A DNA stretch of 6,906 bases from Gammaproteobacteria bacterium (GCA_018667205.1 JABIVN010000498.1:1-6906); one strand, 5' to 3'; positions 1-6,372 are shown, numbered from the stretch's first letter. The notes: generated from the letters alone by a model not told the origin. Made by a program: numbers and translations.

Positions 1-327
1 AACCAGGATTTAGAGCTTCGCGGCAAGAAAATAAAGAAAGGTGAGCAGCTGTTGATGTGGTACATATCGGGCAATAGGGACGAAGAAGTTATCGATAATC
101 CGGATGCTTTTATTATTGACCGACCTAATGCACGGCACCACTTATCTTTTGGCTTCGGTATTCACCGATGTATGGGCAATCGACTAGCAGAGATGCAGTT
201 GAGGATTGTTTGGGAAGAGATCCTGAAGCGTTTTCATAAGGTAGAAGTTGTCGGTGAGCCGCAGCGTTTGCGGTCTAGCTTTGTCCGCGGCATTACAAAT
301 CTGCCTGTTCAGGTTCATCCCCTATAG
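1..327 (+). CDS. Cytochrome P450, CYP153-like, C-terminal fragment (5' end outside window)
   Basis: This is the last 108 codons of a cytochrome P450, and the frame is open from the first base. Bacterial P450s are about 400-470 residues, so roughly the last quarter is present. The haem-ligand loop is clear at fragment residues 50-59 ([10 protein letters not shown]); the axial thiolate Cys is codon 169-171. The helix after it ([19 protein letters not shown]), the preceding [12 protein letters not shown] stretch and the ending [10 protein letters not shown] resemble CYP153, the soluble class I alkane/fatty-acid terminal hydroxylases that take electrons from a ferredoxin and its reductase. The CYP153 assignment rests on remembered family sequence, not a search. 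The I-helix acid/Thr pair and ExxR motif lie outside the window. An LLM oxidoreductase follows 10 bases after the stop, so the two are probably co-transcribed. The internal TTG/ATG at 52-57 is not the start, because homologous sequence continues upstream. Confidence 0.93.
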   Translation, partial: NQDLELRGKKIKKGEQLLMWYISGNRDEEVIDNPDAFIIDRPNARHHLSFGFGIHRCMGNRLAEMQLRIVWEEILKRFHKVEVVGEPQRLRSSFVRGITNLPVQVHPL

Positions 328-337
328 GTAAAACTCT

Positions 338-1207
338 ATGAAGTTTGGTATCAGTATATTCGCCACCGCTACCGGCACGCCCCCGCACCTAGCAGCGCAG
401 AAAGCGGAGCAGTTAGGTTTTGAGTCTTTTTTCGTTTCTGAACATTCCCATATCCCGGTATCCACAGATTTCCCCATTGGCGATGAAGTCCCGCGAGTTT
501 ACAAAAGTATGTATGACCCTTTTGTAGCGCTGGCTTCGGCCGCTTCAGTCACCAGCACGATCAAGCTCGGCACTGCAATCTGCATATTGCCCCAACATAA
601 CCCCATTAACTGCGCAAAATCACTTGCAACGATTGATCAGATTTCCAGAGGGCGGGTGGTGTTTGGTATCGGCGCGGGCTGGAATCCGCCTGAGATGCGA
701 CACCATGGCGTTCGCTTCAGTGACCGGTTTTCTGTCACTCAGGAATCTGTCGAAGTGATGAAGGCATTCTGGTCGGAAGAAGAAGCCGAGTTTCATGGAA
801 AACATTTTGATATACAGCCCAGTTGGATGTGGCCGAAGCCCGTTCAATCACCCTATCCTGAACTGTCCCTGGCTGGTGCGGGACCGAACATATTAAAAAG
901 AGCGATAAAAATCGCGGGTGGCTGGATGCCAGTTTTTGCCATGCAGTGGCATGACTCGCTGGCGGGTAAGCAGACCCGGCTTGAATCCTTAGCAGAAGAT
1001 CAGCAGACACTGCGAGTCCTTGAAGACGCAATGGGAAGACCAAAGACGATCATTTCAGCGATGGGTTTACCCCCAACTCGGCAGTATATCGACTATTTAC
1101 TAGAACAGGATGTCGAGAGAATGATCCTCACTGCACCAAACGAGGAAGCCTCTATTTGTGAAGACACTATCGATCAATATTCGCAGGCTATTTCAGCCTA
1201 TCTTTAG
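338..1207 (+). CDS. LLM-class (luciferase-like) F420/FMN-dependent oxidoreductase, TIGR03619 type
   Basis: This is a 289-residue cytoplasmic TIM-barrel oxidoreductase of the bacterial luciferase-like superfamily. It begins with the usual first strand (MKFGISIFATATG), followed by AEQLGFESFFVSEH (residues 23-36), SRGRVVFGIGAGWNPPEMRHHG (103-124, the most diagnostic block), an EFHGKHFD stretch (151-158), WPKPVQ (165-170) and LAGAGPN..LKRAIKIAGGWMP (178-198). This order matches the TIGR03619 group, annotated as F420-dependent although the cofactor is rarely tested; FMN monooxygenases share the fold. Length is normal and nothing looks broken. The start is ATG 338, preceded by a weak AGGT at 326-329 that overlaps the P450 stop, which suggests translational coupling. 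Lying between a P450 and an amidase, it probably oxidises or reduces an intermediate of the same pathway. The substrate cannot be read from sequence. Confidence 0.9.
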   Translation: MKFGISIFATATGTPPHLAAQKAEQLGFESFFVSEHSHIPVSTDFPIGDEVPRVYKSMYDPFVALASAASVTSTIKLGTAICILPQHNPINCAKSLATIDQISRGRVVFGIGAGWNPPEMRHHGVRFSDRFSVTQESVEVMKAFWSEEEAEFHGKHFDIQPSWMWPKPVQSPYPELSLAGAGPNILKRAIKIAGGWMPVFAMQWHDSLAGKQTRLESLAEDQQTLRVLEDAMGRPKTIISAMGLPPTRQYIDYLLEQDVERMILTAPNEEASICEDTIDQYSQAISAYL

Positions 1208-1212
1208 AAAAA

Positions 1213-1218
1213 AAGGAG
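1213..1218 (+). promoter_or_regulatory. Strong ribosome binding site for the amidase
   Basis: AAGGAG lies 9 bases before ATG 1228, in the 20-base gap after the LLM gene. It fixes the amidase start and is stronger than the site in front of the LLM gene, so the amidase may be made at a higher level from the shared message. Confidence 0.8.
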
Positions 1219-1227
1219 CTCCCTCCG

Positions 1228-2634
1228 ATGGATTTTCGCCAAACAAATATCGTTAAGTTAGCTAAGCAAATTCGTGAGGGTGACATGAGCGCCGTTGAAG
1301 TGACTTCTGCTGCGCTTCAGAATATTGAGAAGGTTGATCCGCAGTTAAACAGTTTTTGTTCGGTGAACCCCGAACGTGCCCTGGCAGAAGCATTAGCGAT
1401 TGATCATGCTCTGGCCCGGGGCGAGAACTTGCCGCTTGCGGGCGTACCTATCGGCGTCAAGGATCTGGAAGATGCTGCCGGGTATGTAACGTCTTTCGGG
1501 TCTGACTTGCATACCGGTGACCCGGAAGCTGAGCAGGACTCTGAACTCGTCCGAAGGCTGAAGGCTGCTGGCTGCGTGGTGGTTGGAAAGACGAACACGC
1601 CGGAATTTGGGCACCGTGGTAAGACAGACAATGTCCCATTTGGTATTACTCGGAACCCCTGGAGCCTTGATCGTACTCCGGGCGGATCATCTGGCGGTTC
1701 GGCTGCTGCCTTAGCGGCGGGTCTCGTGCCGCTCGCCACTGGGTCGGATGGCGGTGGCTCTATTCGTATTCCAGCCGCATTGTGCGGGCTGAGTGGCATA
1801 AAGACCTCACAGGGCCGGATCCCCAATGGTGGTAAGTTACCGCCCGGTAGCGGCTTACTGACCGTCAAGGGGCCAATGGCAAGAACGAGCCCGGAAACCG
1901 CGGCGGCCCTTGATGTTACTGTTGGCGATCTCGCCTCAGATATCTTCGCTCAATGTGATAAGCCGGACAACTGGCTGGAAGGAGTGCAAAGTGCTGGTTT
2001 ACCGGAATCAATAGTCTGGTCACCGACGATGGGGTTCGCGACGGTTGATAAAGAAATTATGGCGCATAGTGAGGCGGCGATTTTGAAATTAGAAGCCGCT
2101 GGTGTGACCATTATTGAAAATAACAATATTTGGGAAACGGACCCAGTTCAGGATTGGCTGGTGTTTTGGACAAGTGCCAGGGCGCGAGCGCAGCAGCATC
2201 TGATGGGTACAAAGGATTGGGAACGAATAGACCCGCAGCTTCAGAAGATGATTGAGATGGGTACAAAGATGACGGGTGCAGCCTATGCACTGGCGATTGA
2301 TGCGGGGCATTATCTTAACTACAAACTTGAGCAGGCATTTGAAGCTGCACCGCTAATAGTGACACCCGCTCTATGTGGCCATACCCCGACGGTTGAAAAT
2401 GAAGGCGTGGTTAATGGCCAGGAGACCCCAGGTTGGGTGGGTTTTACGGTTGGCCTGAACATGACGCGAAACCCCGCCGGCGTAGTTCCAATTGGAAAGA
2501 GTAACGCAGGTTTACCACTCGCGCTGCAGGTTATCGGCAGGCAACGTGCTGATCTTTCCGTGTTGCAGGCGATGTACCGATTCGAACAGGTGTTTGAGTT
2601 CACTGAGGCTGCAGGTATTGGTGTCGTTGACTAG
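1228..2634 (+). CDS. Amidase-signature family hydrolase (GatA/FAAH-like)
   Basis: This is a complete 468-residue member of the amidase-signature family, which hydrolyses a C-N amide bond with a Ser-cisSer-Lys triad. The triad is intact: Lys78 in GVPIGVKDLEDAAG, cis-Ser154 in PGGSSGGSAAALAAG and nucleophile Ser178 in GSDGGGSIRIPAALCG. The 24-residue spacing from Ser154 to Ser178 equals Ser217-Ser241 of mammalian FAAH. The C-terminal part (VGFTVGLNMTRNPAG, LPLALQVIGR) is also typical. Length suits stand-alone amidases and GatA. A role as the tRNA-amidotransferase subunit is unlikely because no gatB or gatC adjoins it and it sits in a catabolic-looking operon. No signal peptide is visible, so it should be cytoplasmic. 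It is the last gene of the plus-strand run, and its TAG overlaps the stop of the convergent TRAP gene. Substrate unknown: an aliphatic or aryl amide, N-acyl amino acid or carbamate would all fit. Confidence 0.93.
   Translation: MDFRQTNIVKLAKQIREGDMSAVEVTSAALQNIEKVDPQLNSFCSVNPERALAEALAIDHALARGENLPLAGVPIGVKDLEDAAGYVTSFGSDLHTGDPEAEQDSELVRRLKAAGCVVVGKTNTPEFGHRGKTDNVPFGITRNPWSLDRTPGGSSGGSAAALAAGLVPLATGSDGGGSIRIPAALCGLSGIKTSQGRIPNGGKLPPGSGLLTVKGPMARTSPETAAALDVTVGDLASDIFAQCDKPDNWLEGVQSAGLPESIVWSPTMGFATVDKEIMAHSEAAILKLEAAGVTIIENNNIWETDPVQDWLVFWTSARARAQQHLMGTKDWERIDPQLQKMIEMGTKMTGAAYALAIDAGHYLNYKLEQAFEAAPLIVTPALCGHTPTVENEGVVNGQETPGWVGFTVGLNMTRNPAGVVPIGKSNAGLPLALQVIGRQRADLSVLQAMYRFEQVFEFTEAAGIGVVD
2631..2634. 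other. Shared CTAG: overlapping stop codons of two convergent operons
   Basis: TAG at 2632-2634 on the plus strand ends the amidase, and TAG at 2633-2631 on the minus strand ends the TRAP large subunit. The palindromic CTAG serves both. There is no intergenic space, and I saw no strong hairpin with a U-run on either side, so any terminator must lie inside the opposing coding sequence. Confidence 0.95.
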
Positions 2635-3986
2635 CCGTAGATTCTGGATGGTAACCAGGTAGCCAGTTCGGGCACTAATGCCAGAACGATAAGCATCATC
2701 AATTGAATACCGATGAAGGGTATGACGCCCCGGTAAATATCACTGGTTGCGACCTCTGCGGGCGCGACACCGCGAAGATAGAAGAGTGCAAACCCAAACG
2801 GTGGTGTCAAGAAAGAGGTCTGAAGGTTTATCGCTATCATGACGCCCAACCAGATAGGGTCAATTCCAAGCGCCAATAACACTGGACCTACAATGGGTAT
2901 CACGACAAAAGTGATCTCAATGAAGTCCAGAATGAATCCAAGCAGGAAGATAACCAGCATCACCACAATAGTTGCGCCAATAACGCCACCCGGCAGTCCG
3001 GCCAACCAGGCGTGTACGAGTTCATCTCCCCCATAGCCTCGAAAGACCAGCGAGAACATTGATGCGCCGATCAGTATAAAGAACACCATAGAGGTGATCT
3101 TTGTCGTGGTCAGAGCGATCTCCTTTAGCTGCCTTAATGACAATTCTAGCCGGCTTGCTGCCAGGCCAAGTGCACCCATGGCGCCAACACCGGCAGCTTC
3201 GGTCGGCGTAGCAACTCCGCCTAATATCGAACCCAGCACCGCAAGGATTAAAAATAAGGGCGGGAAAATGCTACTCAGGATTAGCGTGAACCTAATGTTA
3301 TCTACCTTTACCGGGGGCGCTTTTTCAGGGCTTAAGGTTGCGGTGGACACAATATAAAGGGTGTAAAGCAGTACTAGCACTAGACCAGGAATGATGGCCC
3401 CGGCAAACAGGTGACCCACGGATACCGTTTTTGGATTAAAGATGCCGACTGATAGTTGGGCTTGTTGATAGGCGCTTGACAACACATCACCCAGAAGAAC
3501 CAGTGCGATGGAAGGTGGGATAATCTGTCCCAATGTACCGGTAGCGCAAATAGTGCCGGTTGCCAGGGGCACGTCGTAACGGGCGTTCAGCATGGCGGGC
3601 AGTGACATCAGGCCCATCGTCACAACCGTAGCGCCAACGATGCCTGTACTTGCTGCCATCAGCGCGCCAACGATGATGACTGATAATCCCAGCCCTCCGG
3701 GTAAGCCGCCAACGACTCGACTCATGGCGTCGAGTAGTTGTTGTGCTATGTGGGTTTTCTCCAGAGTAACGCCCATCAGGACGAACAGGGGTACAGCGAT
3801 TAGGGTTTGGTTCGTGATGATGCCGAACAAACGGCTTGGCATCGCAGTGAGAAATGCGGGTTCAAAACCTCCGGTGGCCACGCCGATCGCAGCGGCAATC
3901 AGCGCAGTTCCGGCAAGCGAGAGCGCTACCGGATAACCCAAAATCAGTACCGCGAAAACCGCCAGGACAAGAAGAATAGGTGCCAA
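2631..3986 (-). CDS. TRAP transporter large permease subunit (DctM / FcbT3 type)
   Basis: This is a 451-residue, almost wholly hydrophobic inner-membrane protein, the ion-coupled channel subunit of a tripartite ATP-independent periplasmic transporter. Family blocks include LGYPVALSLAG (16-26), AVPLFVLMGVTLE (64-76), ASTGIVGATVVTMGLMSLPAML (112-133), GTLGQIIPPSI (150-160), GGVATPTEAAGVGAMGAL (256-273) and FLTPPFGFALFYLRG (392-406). I count about a dozen membrane segments. The TGIVGATVV and LGQIIPPS blocks and the slightly long chain point to the mannitol/chloroaromatic (FcbT3, COG4664-like) branch. The start is TTG 3986, two bases after the small-subunit stop; no upstream ATG or GTG fits and no clear Shine-Dalgarno is seen, so translation is probably coupled. 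Its partner receptor is absent from the window. Substrate is not determined; a carboxylate is expected from the family. Confidence 0.94.
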   Translation of the reverse strand: MAPILLVLAVFAVLILGYPVALSLAGTALIAAAIGVATGGFEPAFLTAMPSRLFGIITNQTLIAVPLFVLMGVTLEKTHIAQQLLDAMSRVVGGLPGGLGLSVIIVGALMAASTGIVGATVVTMGLMSLPAMLNARYDVPLATGTICATGTLGQIIPPSIALVLLGDVLSSAYQQAQLSVGIFNPKTVSVGHLFAGAIIPGLVLVLLYTLYIVSTATLSPEKAPPVKVDNIRFTLILSSIFPPLFLILAVLGSILGGVATPTEAAGVGAMGALGLAASRLELSLRQLKEIALTTTKITSMVFFILIGASMFSLVFRGYGGDELVHAWLAGLPGGVIGATIVVMLVIFLLGFILDFIEITFVVIPIVGPVLLALGIDPIWLGVMIAINLQTSFLTPPFGFALFYLRGVAPAEVATSDIYRGVIPFIGIQLMMLIVLALVPELATWLPSRIYG

Positions 3987-3988
3987 TG

Positions 3989-4510
3989 TTATTGACTCGG
4001 GTCCGATGTTAGTGAGCGCAAGTCTTTCAATATTTCAGATATTCCCTGAAGCAATAACAGAACCGCCATAGCGGGTATCAAACCCTTAATCAGATAGACA
4101 CCCGGTAAGCCACCGGGCTGCCCGGAAGACTCCTTTAGTGACCAGGAAAATGACACATAATCCAGGCTTGTCCAAAGAATGAAAATGGAAAATGGAACCA
4201 GGAACAACAGGTGACCGACAATATCGATAAAGACCTTTACGCGTGGTGAAAACTTGACATAGAGAACGTCGACGCGAACATGGCCTTGTTCCTTTAGCGT
4301 GAATGCGATTCCCAGCATGAAAACAGCTCCATGCATATACATAACGCTTTCCTGCAACCCGATTGAACCGACATTAAAAAGGTATCGTGCTGTCACGACC
4401 ACGCAGGTGATAATCACCATGGTTAACGTGAGCAGGGATACTACTTTTCCTGTTATCTGATTGATTGTGTCTATCGCAGTGGTCGCGATGTGTAGGTGTC
4501 GAAATATCAA
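3989..4510 (-). CDS. TRAP transporter small permease subunit (DctQ / FcbT2 type)
   Basis: This is a 173-residue inner-membrane protein with four hydrophobic segments at about 22-41, 56-72, 94-117 and 137-157, the standard DctQ topology. The loop motif LKEQGHVRVDVLY (72-84) and the ESSGQPGGLPGVYLIKGLIP stretch (127-146) are characteristic of small subunits of the FcbT2/COG4665-like branch, agreeing with the large subunit next to it. It packs against the large subunit to form the QM membrane domain that docks a periplasmic receptor. The start is TTG 4510, supported by AAAGGGGG on the minus strand at 4523-4516, 5 bases upstream. Its TAA ends at 3989, two bases before the large-subunit TTG, so the two are co-translated. 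Confidence 0.92.
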   Translation of the reverse strand: MIFRHLHIATTAIDTINQITGKVVSLLTLTMVIITCVVVTARYLFNVGSIGLQESVMYMHGAVFMLGIAFTLKEQGHVRVDVLYVKFSPRVKVFIDIVGHLLFLVPFSIFILWTSLDYVSFSWSLKESSGQPGGLPGVYLIKGLIPAMAVLLLLQGISEILKDLRSLTSDPSQ

Positions 4511-4592
4511 CGAATCCCCCTTTGGCTGCGAGAAATACTAGCACGAACAGACGCCTGTCTAGGGGTATTGATCAATTTTGAATAACCGGGGC
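4511..4592 (-). promoter_or_regulatory. 82-base gap before the TRAP genes, with RBS and a 10-base palindrome
   Basis: This gap separates the aminotransferase stop from the TRAP small-subunit start, the largest break inside the minus-strand operon. It holds the purine-rich RBS at 4516-4523 and the perfect palindrome ATTGATCAAT at 4567-4576. A short stem with alternative pairings (AGAC/GTCT or ACAG/CTGT) falls at about 4547-4560. On the minus strand a TAGACA hexamer and a downstream TAGTAT are only 15 bases apart, too close for a good sigma-70 promoter. No U-tailed terminator is visible, so read-through from the aminotransferase gene is the simplest reading; an internal promoter or processing site is possible. 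Confidence 0.4.
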
Positions 4593-5459
4593 TTAGTCAA
4601 ACCAGGCGTCGTTCTGCAACTCACGGTGAAACTGTTCCCTGATCCTAGAATAAATTGGACCAGGCGTGTTGCTGAGTTGTCTGTCGGATATTTCTCGTAC
4701 CGGGATCAGTTCGGCGCCAGTGCCCGTAAGGAAACATTCGTCGGCAATGTACAGGTCGTAAGTGGTTAGTGACCGCTCCCTCACTGGTATAGACAGATTT
4801 TTAGCGATCTCCAAGATCAAACCGCGCGTTATCCCATCCAGTGCGCCGTCTGTAACGGGGGGTGTTTCAAGGGTATCCCCGGTGACGATGAAGATGTTAT
4901 CAGCGGAGCCTTCTGCGACATAGCCTGACTGATTTAGCACCACGGCTTCGTCGGCCCTTGCGACATTGGCTTCCATTTTGGCCATGATCTGAGTCAGGTA
5001 GTTAAGGCTCTTTATTCTAGAGTCCAATTGGTCGCCGGCCAATTGGCGCACGCTCGAGATGATTAATCGCGCGCCTTTGTCCCTGGCCTCCTCGCTTACC
5101 ATCTTAAGTTGATCTGCAATGATGACAACGGAGCCTGCTTCACAATGGCTAGGGTCTATTCCAAGTGGTCCGACACCCCTTGTGACGATGAGTCTAAGAT
5201 AACCATCTGTATGGGTAGACGCGGCGACGACTTCAAGTAAAGCTTCCTCGAGTTTACCAGCGGACATCGGCAGCTGGATGCGAAGCGCTTTGGCCGAGTC
5301 CACTAAGCGTTTTAGATGGGCGCGGAGTTTCAATATACGCCCGTTATAGAATCGAAGACCTTCGAACACACCGTCGCCATATAGAAAGCCGTGATCGTTG
5401 ACCGGCACCTTCGCTTCACTGGCGTCACAGATGACACCGTTGATTGAATAGGATTGCAT
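4593..5459 (-). CDS. Class IV PLP-dependent aminotransferase (branched-chain / D-amino-acid type)
   Basis: This is a complete 288-residue fold-type IV PLP enzyme of the IlvE / D-amino-acid transaminase / aminodeoxychorismate lyase superfamily. NDHGFLYGDGVFEGLRFYNG (21-40) is the N-terminal signature. The Schiff-base lysine is Lys150 in SRIKSLNYL. Glu184 in VAEGSADNIFIV should contact the PLP ring nitrogen, and GALDGITRGLILE (205-217) and CFLTGTGAELIPV (242-254) form the cofactor phosphate and substrate pocket. Overall look and length are closest to branched-chain aminotransferases, which exchange an amino acid and a 2-oxoacid via glutamate/2-oxoglutarate. Exact specificity (L-branched, D-amino acid, aromatic or omega-amine) cannot be fixed by eye. 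ATG 5459 is well supported by AGGAGG 5 bases upstream. It lies 9 bases after the regulator gene and upstream of a TRAP permease whose relatives carry 2-oxo or aromatic acids, suggesting linked uptake and transamination. Expected in the cytoplasm. Confidence 0.92.
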   Translation of the reverse strand: MQSYSINGVICDASEAKVPVNDHGFLYGDGVFEGLRFYNGRILKLRAHLKRLVDSAKALRIQLPMSAGKLEEALLEVVAASTHTDGYLRLIVTRGVGPLGIDPSHCEAGSVVIIADQLKMVSEEARDKGARLIISSVRQLAGDQLDSRIKSLNYLTQIMAKMEANVARADEAVVLNQSGYVAEGSADNIFIVTGDTLETPPVTDGALDGITRGLILEIAKNLSIPVRERSLTTYDLYIADECFLTGTGAELIPVREISDRQLSNTPGPIYSRIREQFHRELQNDAWFD

Positions 5460-5464
5460 AAGAA

Positions 5465-5470
5465 CCTCCT
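5465..5470 (-). promoter_or_regulatory. Consensus Shine-Dalgarno of the aminotransferase, overlapping the regulator stop
   Basis: AGGAGG on the minus strand lies 5 bases before ATG 5459. The regulator's TAG (5471-5469) overlaps its first bases, so a ribosome finishing the regulator sits on the site for the aminotransferase. This implies translational coupling and one transcript. Confidence 0.85.
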
Positions 5471-6281
5471 AGGCTTCTGAGTTAAAAACGTCTCGAAGTC
5501 TGTCGTAGTTTTCGCCAAATCGTTTGACAACTTCGGGACCTAGAAATCGGGTTACTTTAGTGATGTAAACATCGTGTTTTACGTAATCTTCTGCCACGGT
5601 CACAAAACTTTTATTTTTTGACCAAGCGCCGTCGATTTCACCGTTGCTTTGAAAATTTGCGATCACCACCTGTGCTCCATCGACAACCACTGTGAGGCCC
5701 CGCCCACCTTTTTCTGCATAAAGCGTTTCTTGAACAGGGTGATGATAAGTCGCACCGATCTTTGTAGATGGCTCGCCAAAATGTACAAGGGCAATATTGA
5801 CGCCACGAGCCTCCGCATCCACGAGTGACTCTTCACACCAATCGAGTTCTTCAGGCCACAAAGAAACAAGAATGCTGGTCGTTGCCTGGTTAATAATCTC
5901 CAGGGTGCGACGTTCAACCTGGTTGCTGTTTAGCAGTGGCCAGATTAGGTTGCTCTGAATGTTCGTTGGAACCTTTTGTAACTCGGGTAATAATTGCTCA
6001 GTATCTTTGATGATATTGTTGCGTATGGACTGCATCAAGTCTGATGGGTTAAGGGCATAGTATTGCTGGGTGCCGGTTTCATCTTCGCTTGCCAGCAGGA
6101 CGGCTCTACTCACTAACCGGGCGACAGTCTCGTAAATTTTGGATGTTGGAAGTCCGGCTGTCTTCGCAATCTCATAGGCGGTTGCTGGTTGGCACTGAAG
6201 CAGTGCGAGGTAAGACTTGGCTTCATTAGTGGTAAAGCCTAATGATTTGAGTTGTTCGCAGGCGTCCATATCTAACGGCAC
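5469..6281 (-). CDS. TrmB-family transcriptional regulator
   Basis: This is a 270-residue DNA-binding regulator. Residues about 8-76 form a TrmB-type winged helix-turn-helix: LKSLGFTTNEAKSYLALLQ, then AYEIAKTAGLPTSKIYETVARL (recognition helix about 46-56) and a wing ending in QQYYALNP. A helical linker (about 80-105) leads to an alpha/beta sensor domain (about 120-245; ILVSLWPEEL, GVNIALVHFGEP, LTVVVDGAQVVIANF) resembling the effector-binding half of TrmB proteins. The family is best known as sugar-responsive regulators in archaea; bacterial members are less studied and the ligand here is unknown. The start is GTG 6281, four codons before an in-frame ATG at 6269; neither has a good Shine-Dalgarno, and an in-frame TGA at 6290-6288 rules out anything longer. 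As first gene of the operon, with inverted repeats just upstream, it probably controls itself, the aminotransferase and the TRAP genes. Confidence 0.88.
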   Translation of the reverse strand: MPLDMDACEQLKSLGFTTNEAKSYLALLQCQPATAYEIAKTAGLPTSKIYETVARLVSRAVLLASEDETGTQQYYALNPSDLMQSIRNNIIKDTEQLLPELQKVPTNIQSNLIWPLLNSNQVERRTLEIINQATTSILVSLWPEELDWCEESLVDAEARGVNIALVHFGEPSTKIGATYHHPVQETLYAEKGGRGLTVVVDGAQVVIANFQSNGEIDGAWSKNKSFVTVAEDYVKHDVYITKVTRFLGPEVVKRFGENYDRLRDVFNSEA

Positions 6282-6287
6282 GTAAGG

Positions 6288-6330
6288 TCACTACTGTTGG
6301 CTGGGTTTGTACTAACTACAAACGTAGTGA
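6288..6330. repeat. Outer inverted repeat TCACTAC ... GTAGTGA around the candidate operator
   Basis: TCACTAC at 6288-6294 and GTAGTGA at 6324-6330 are perfect 7-base inverted copies. The right arm abuts the inner palindrome and the left arm is 10 bases away from it. In the transcript either pair could form a stem just before the start codon, so this may work as RNA structure or as extra operator half-sites. Confidence 0.5.
6305..6323. promoter_or_regulatory. Candidate operator: perfect inverted repeat GTTTGTA-N5-TACAAAC
   Basis: Two perfect 7-base arms (6305-6311 and 6317-6323) are separated by CTAAC, ending 23 bases before the regulator's GTG. The length and 5-base spacer suit a dimeric winged-helix regulator; from memory, the archaeal TrmB-type glycolytic motif also has two arms around a 5-base spacer, though with different bases. 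The position, downstream of the proposed promoter, would suit autorepression. Binding by the neighbouring regulator is inference. Confidence 0.6.
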
Positions 6331-6343
6331 GTATGTTAGGCAT

Positions 6344-6372
6344 ACAATATCGAATATGGACGTTTGGCGCAA
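6344..6372 (-). promoter_or_regulatory. Possible sigma-70 promoter for the regulator-aminotransferase-TRAP operon
   Basis: On the minus strand TTGCGC (6372-6367) and TATTGT (6349-6344) are 17 bases apart. They match the -35 and -10 consensus at three and four of six positions. The start point would fall near 6337, upstream of the 6305-6323 palindrome. The match is modest and an alternative -35 (CTGACA, about 6382-6377) pairs only with poorly spaced -10 candidates. Confidence 0.3.

Noticed and set aside
735..1043. 102-codon minus-strand open frame opposite the LLM gene
   Set aside because: It lies wholly inside a well-conserved coding region, with no recognisable domain and no plausible ribosome site.
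1404..1868. 154-codon minus-strand open frame opposite the amidase
   Set aside because: Antisense to the invariant amidase signature; its proline/serine-rich translation resembles no protein family and it has no start signal. It is a shadow of the real gene.
1228..2634. Amidase as GatA of a tRNA-dependent amidotransferase
   Set aside because: The family resemblance is general to all amidase-signature enzymes, no gatB or gatC is adjacent, and the surrounding genes are catabolic.
2644..2660. Short hairpin around GGTAACC at the end of the TRAP large-subunit gene
   Set aside because: Only a few base pairs, inside coding sequence and without a U-run; not supportable as a terminator.
3592..3936. 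114-codon plus-strand open frame opposite the TRAP large subunit
   Set aside because: Composition is that expected from reading a membrane-protein gene backwards; there are no motifs and the true gene is unambiguous.
4547..4560. Terminator between the aminotransferase and TRAP genes
   Set aside because: The AGAC/GTCT or ACAG/CTGT stems are four pairs long and lack a U-tract, too weak to call.
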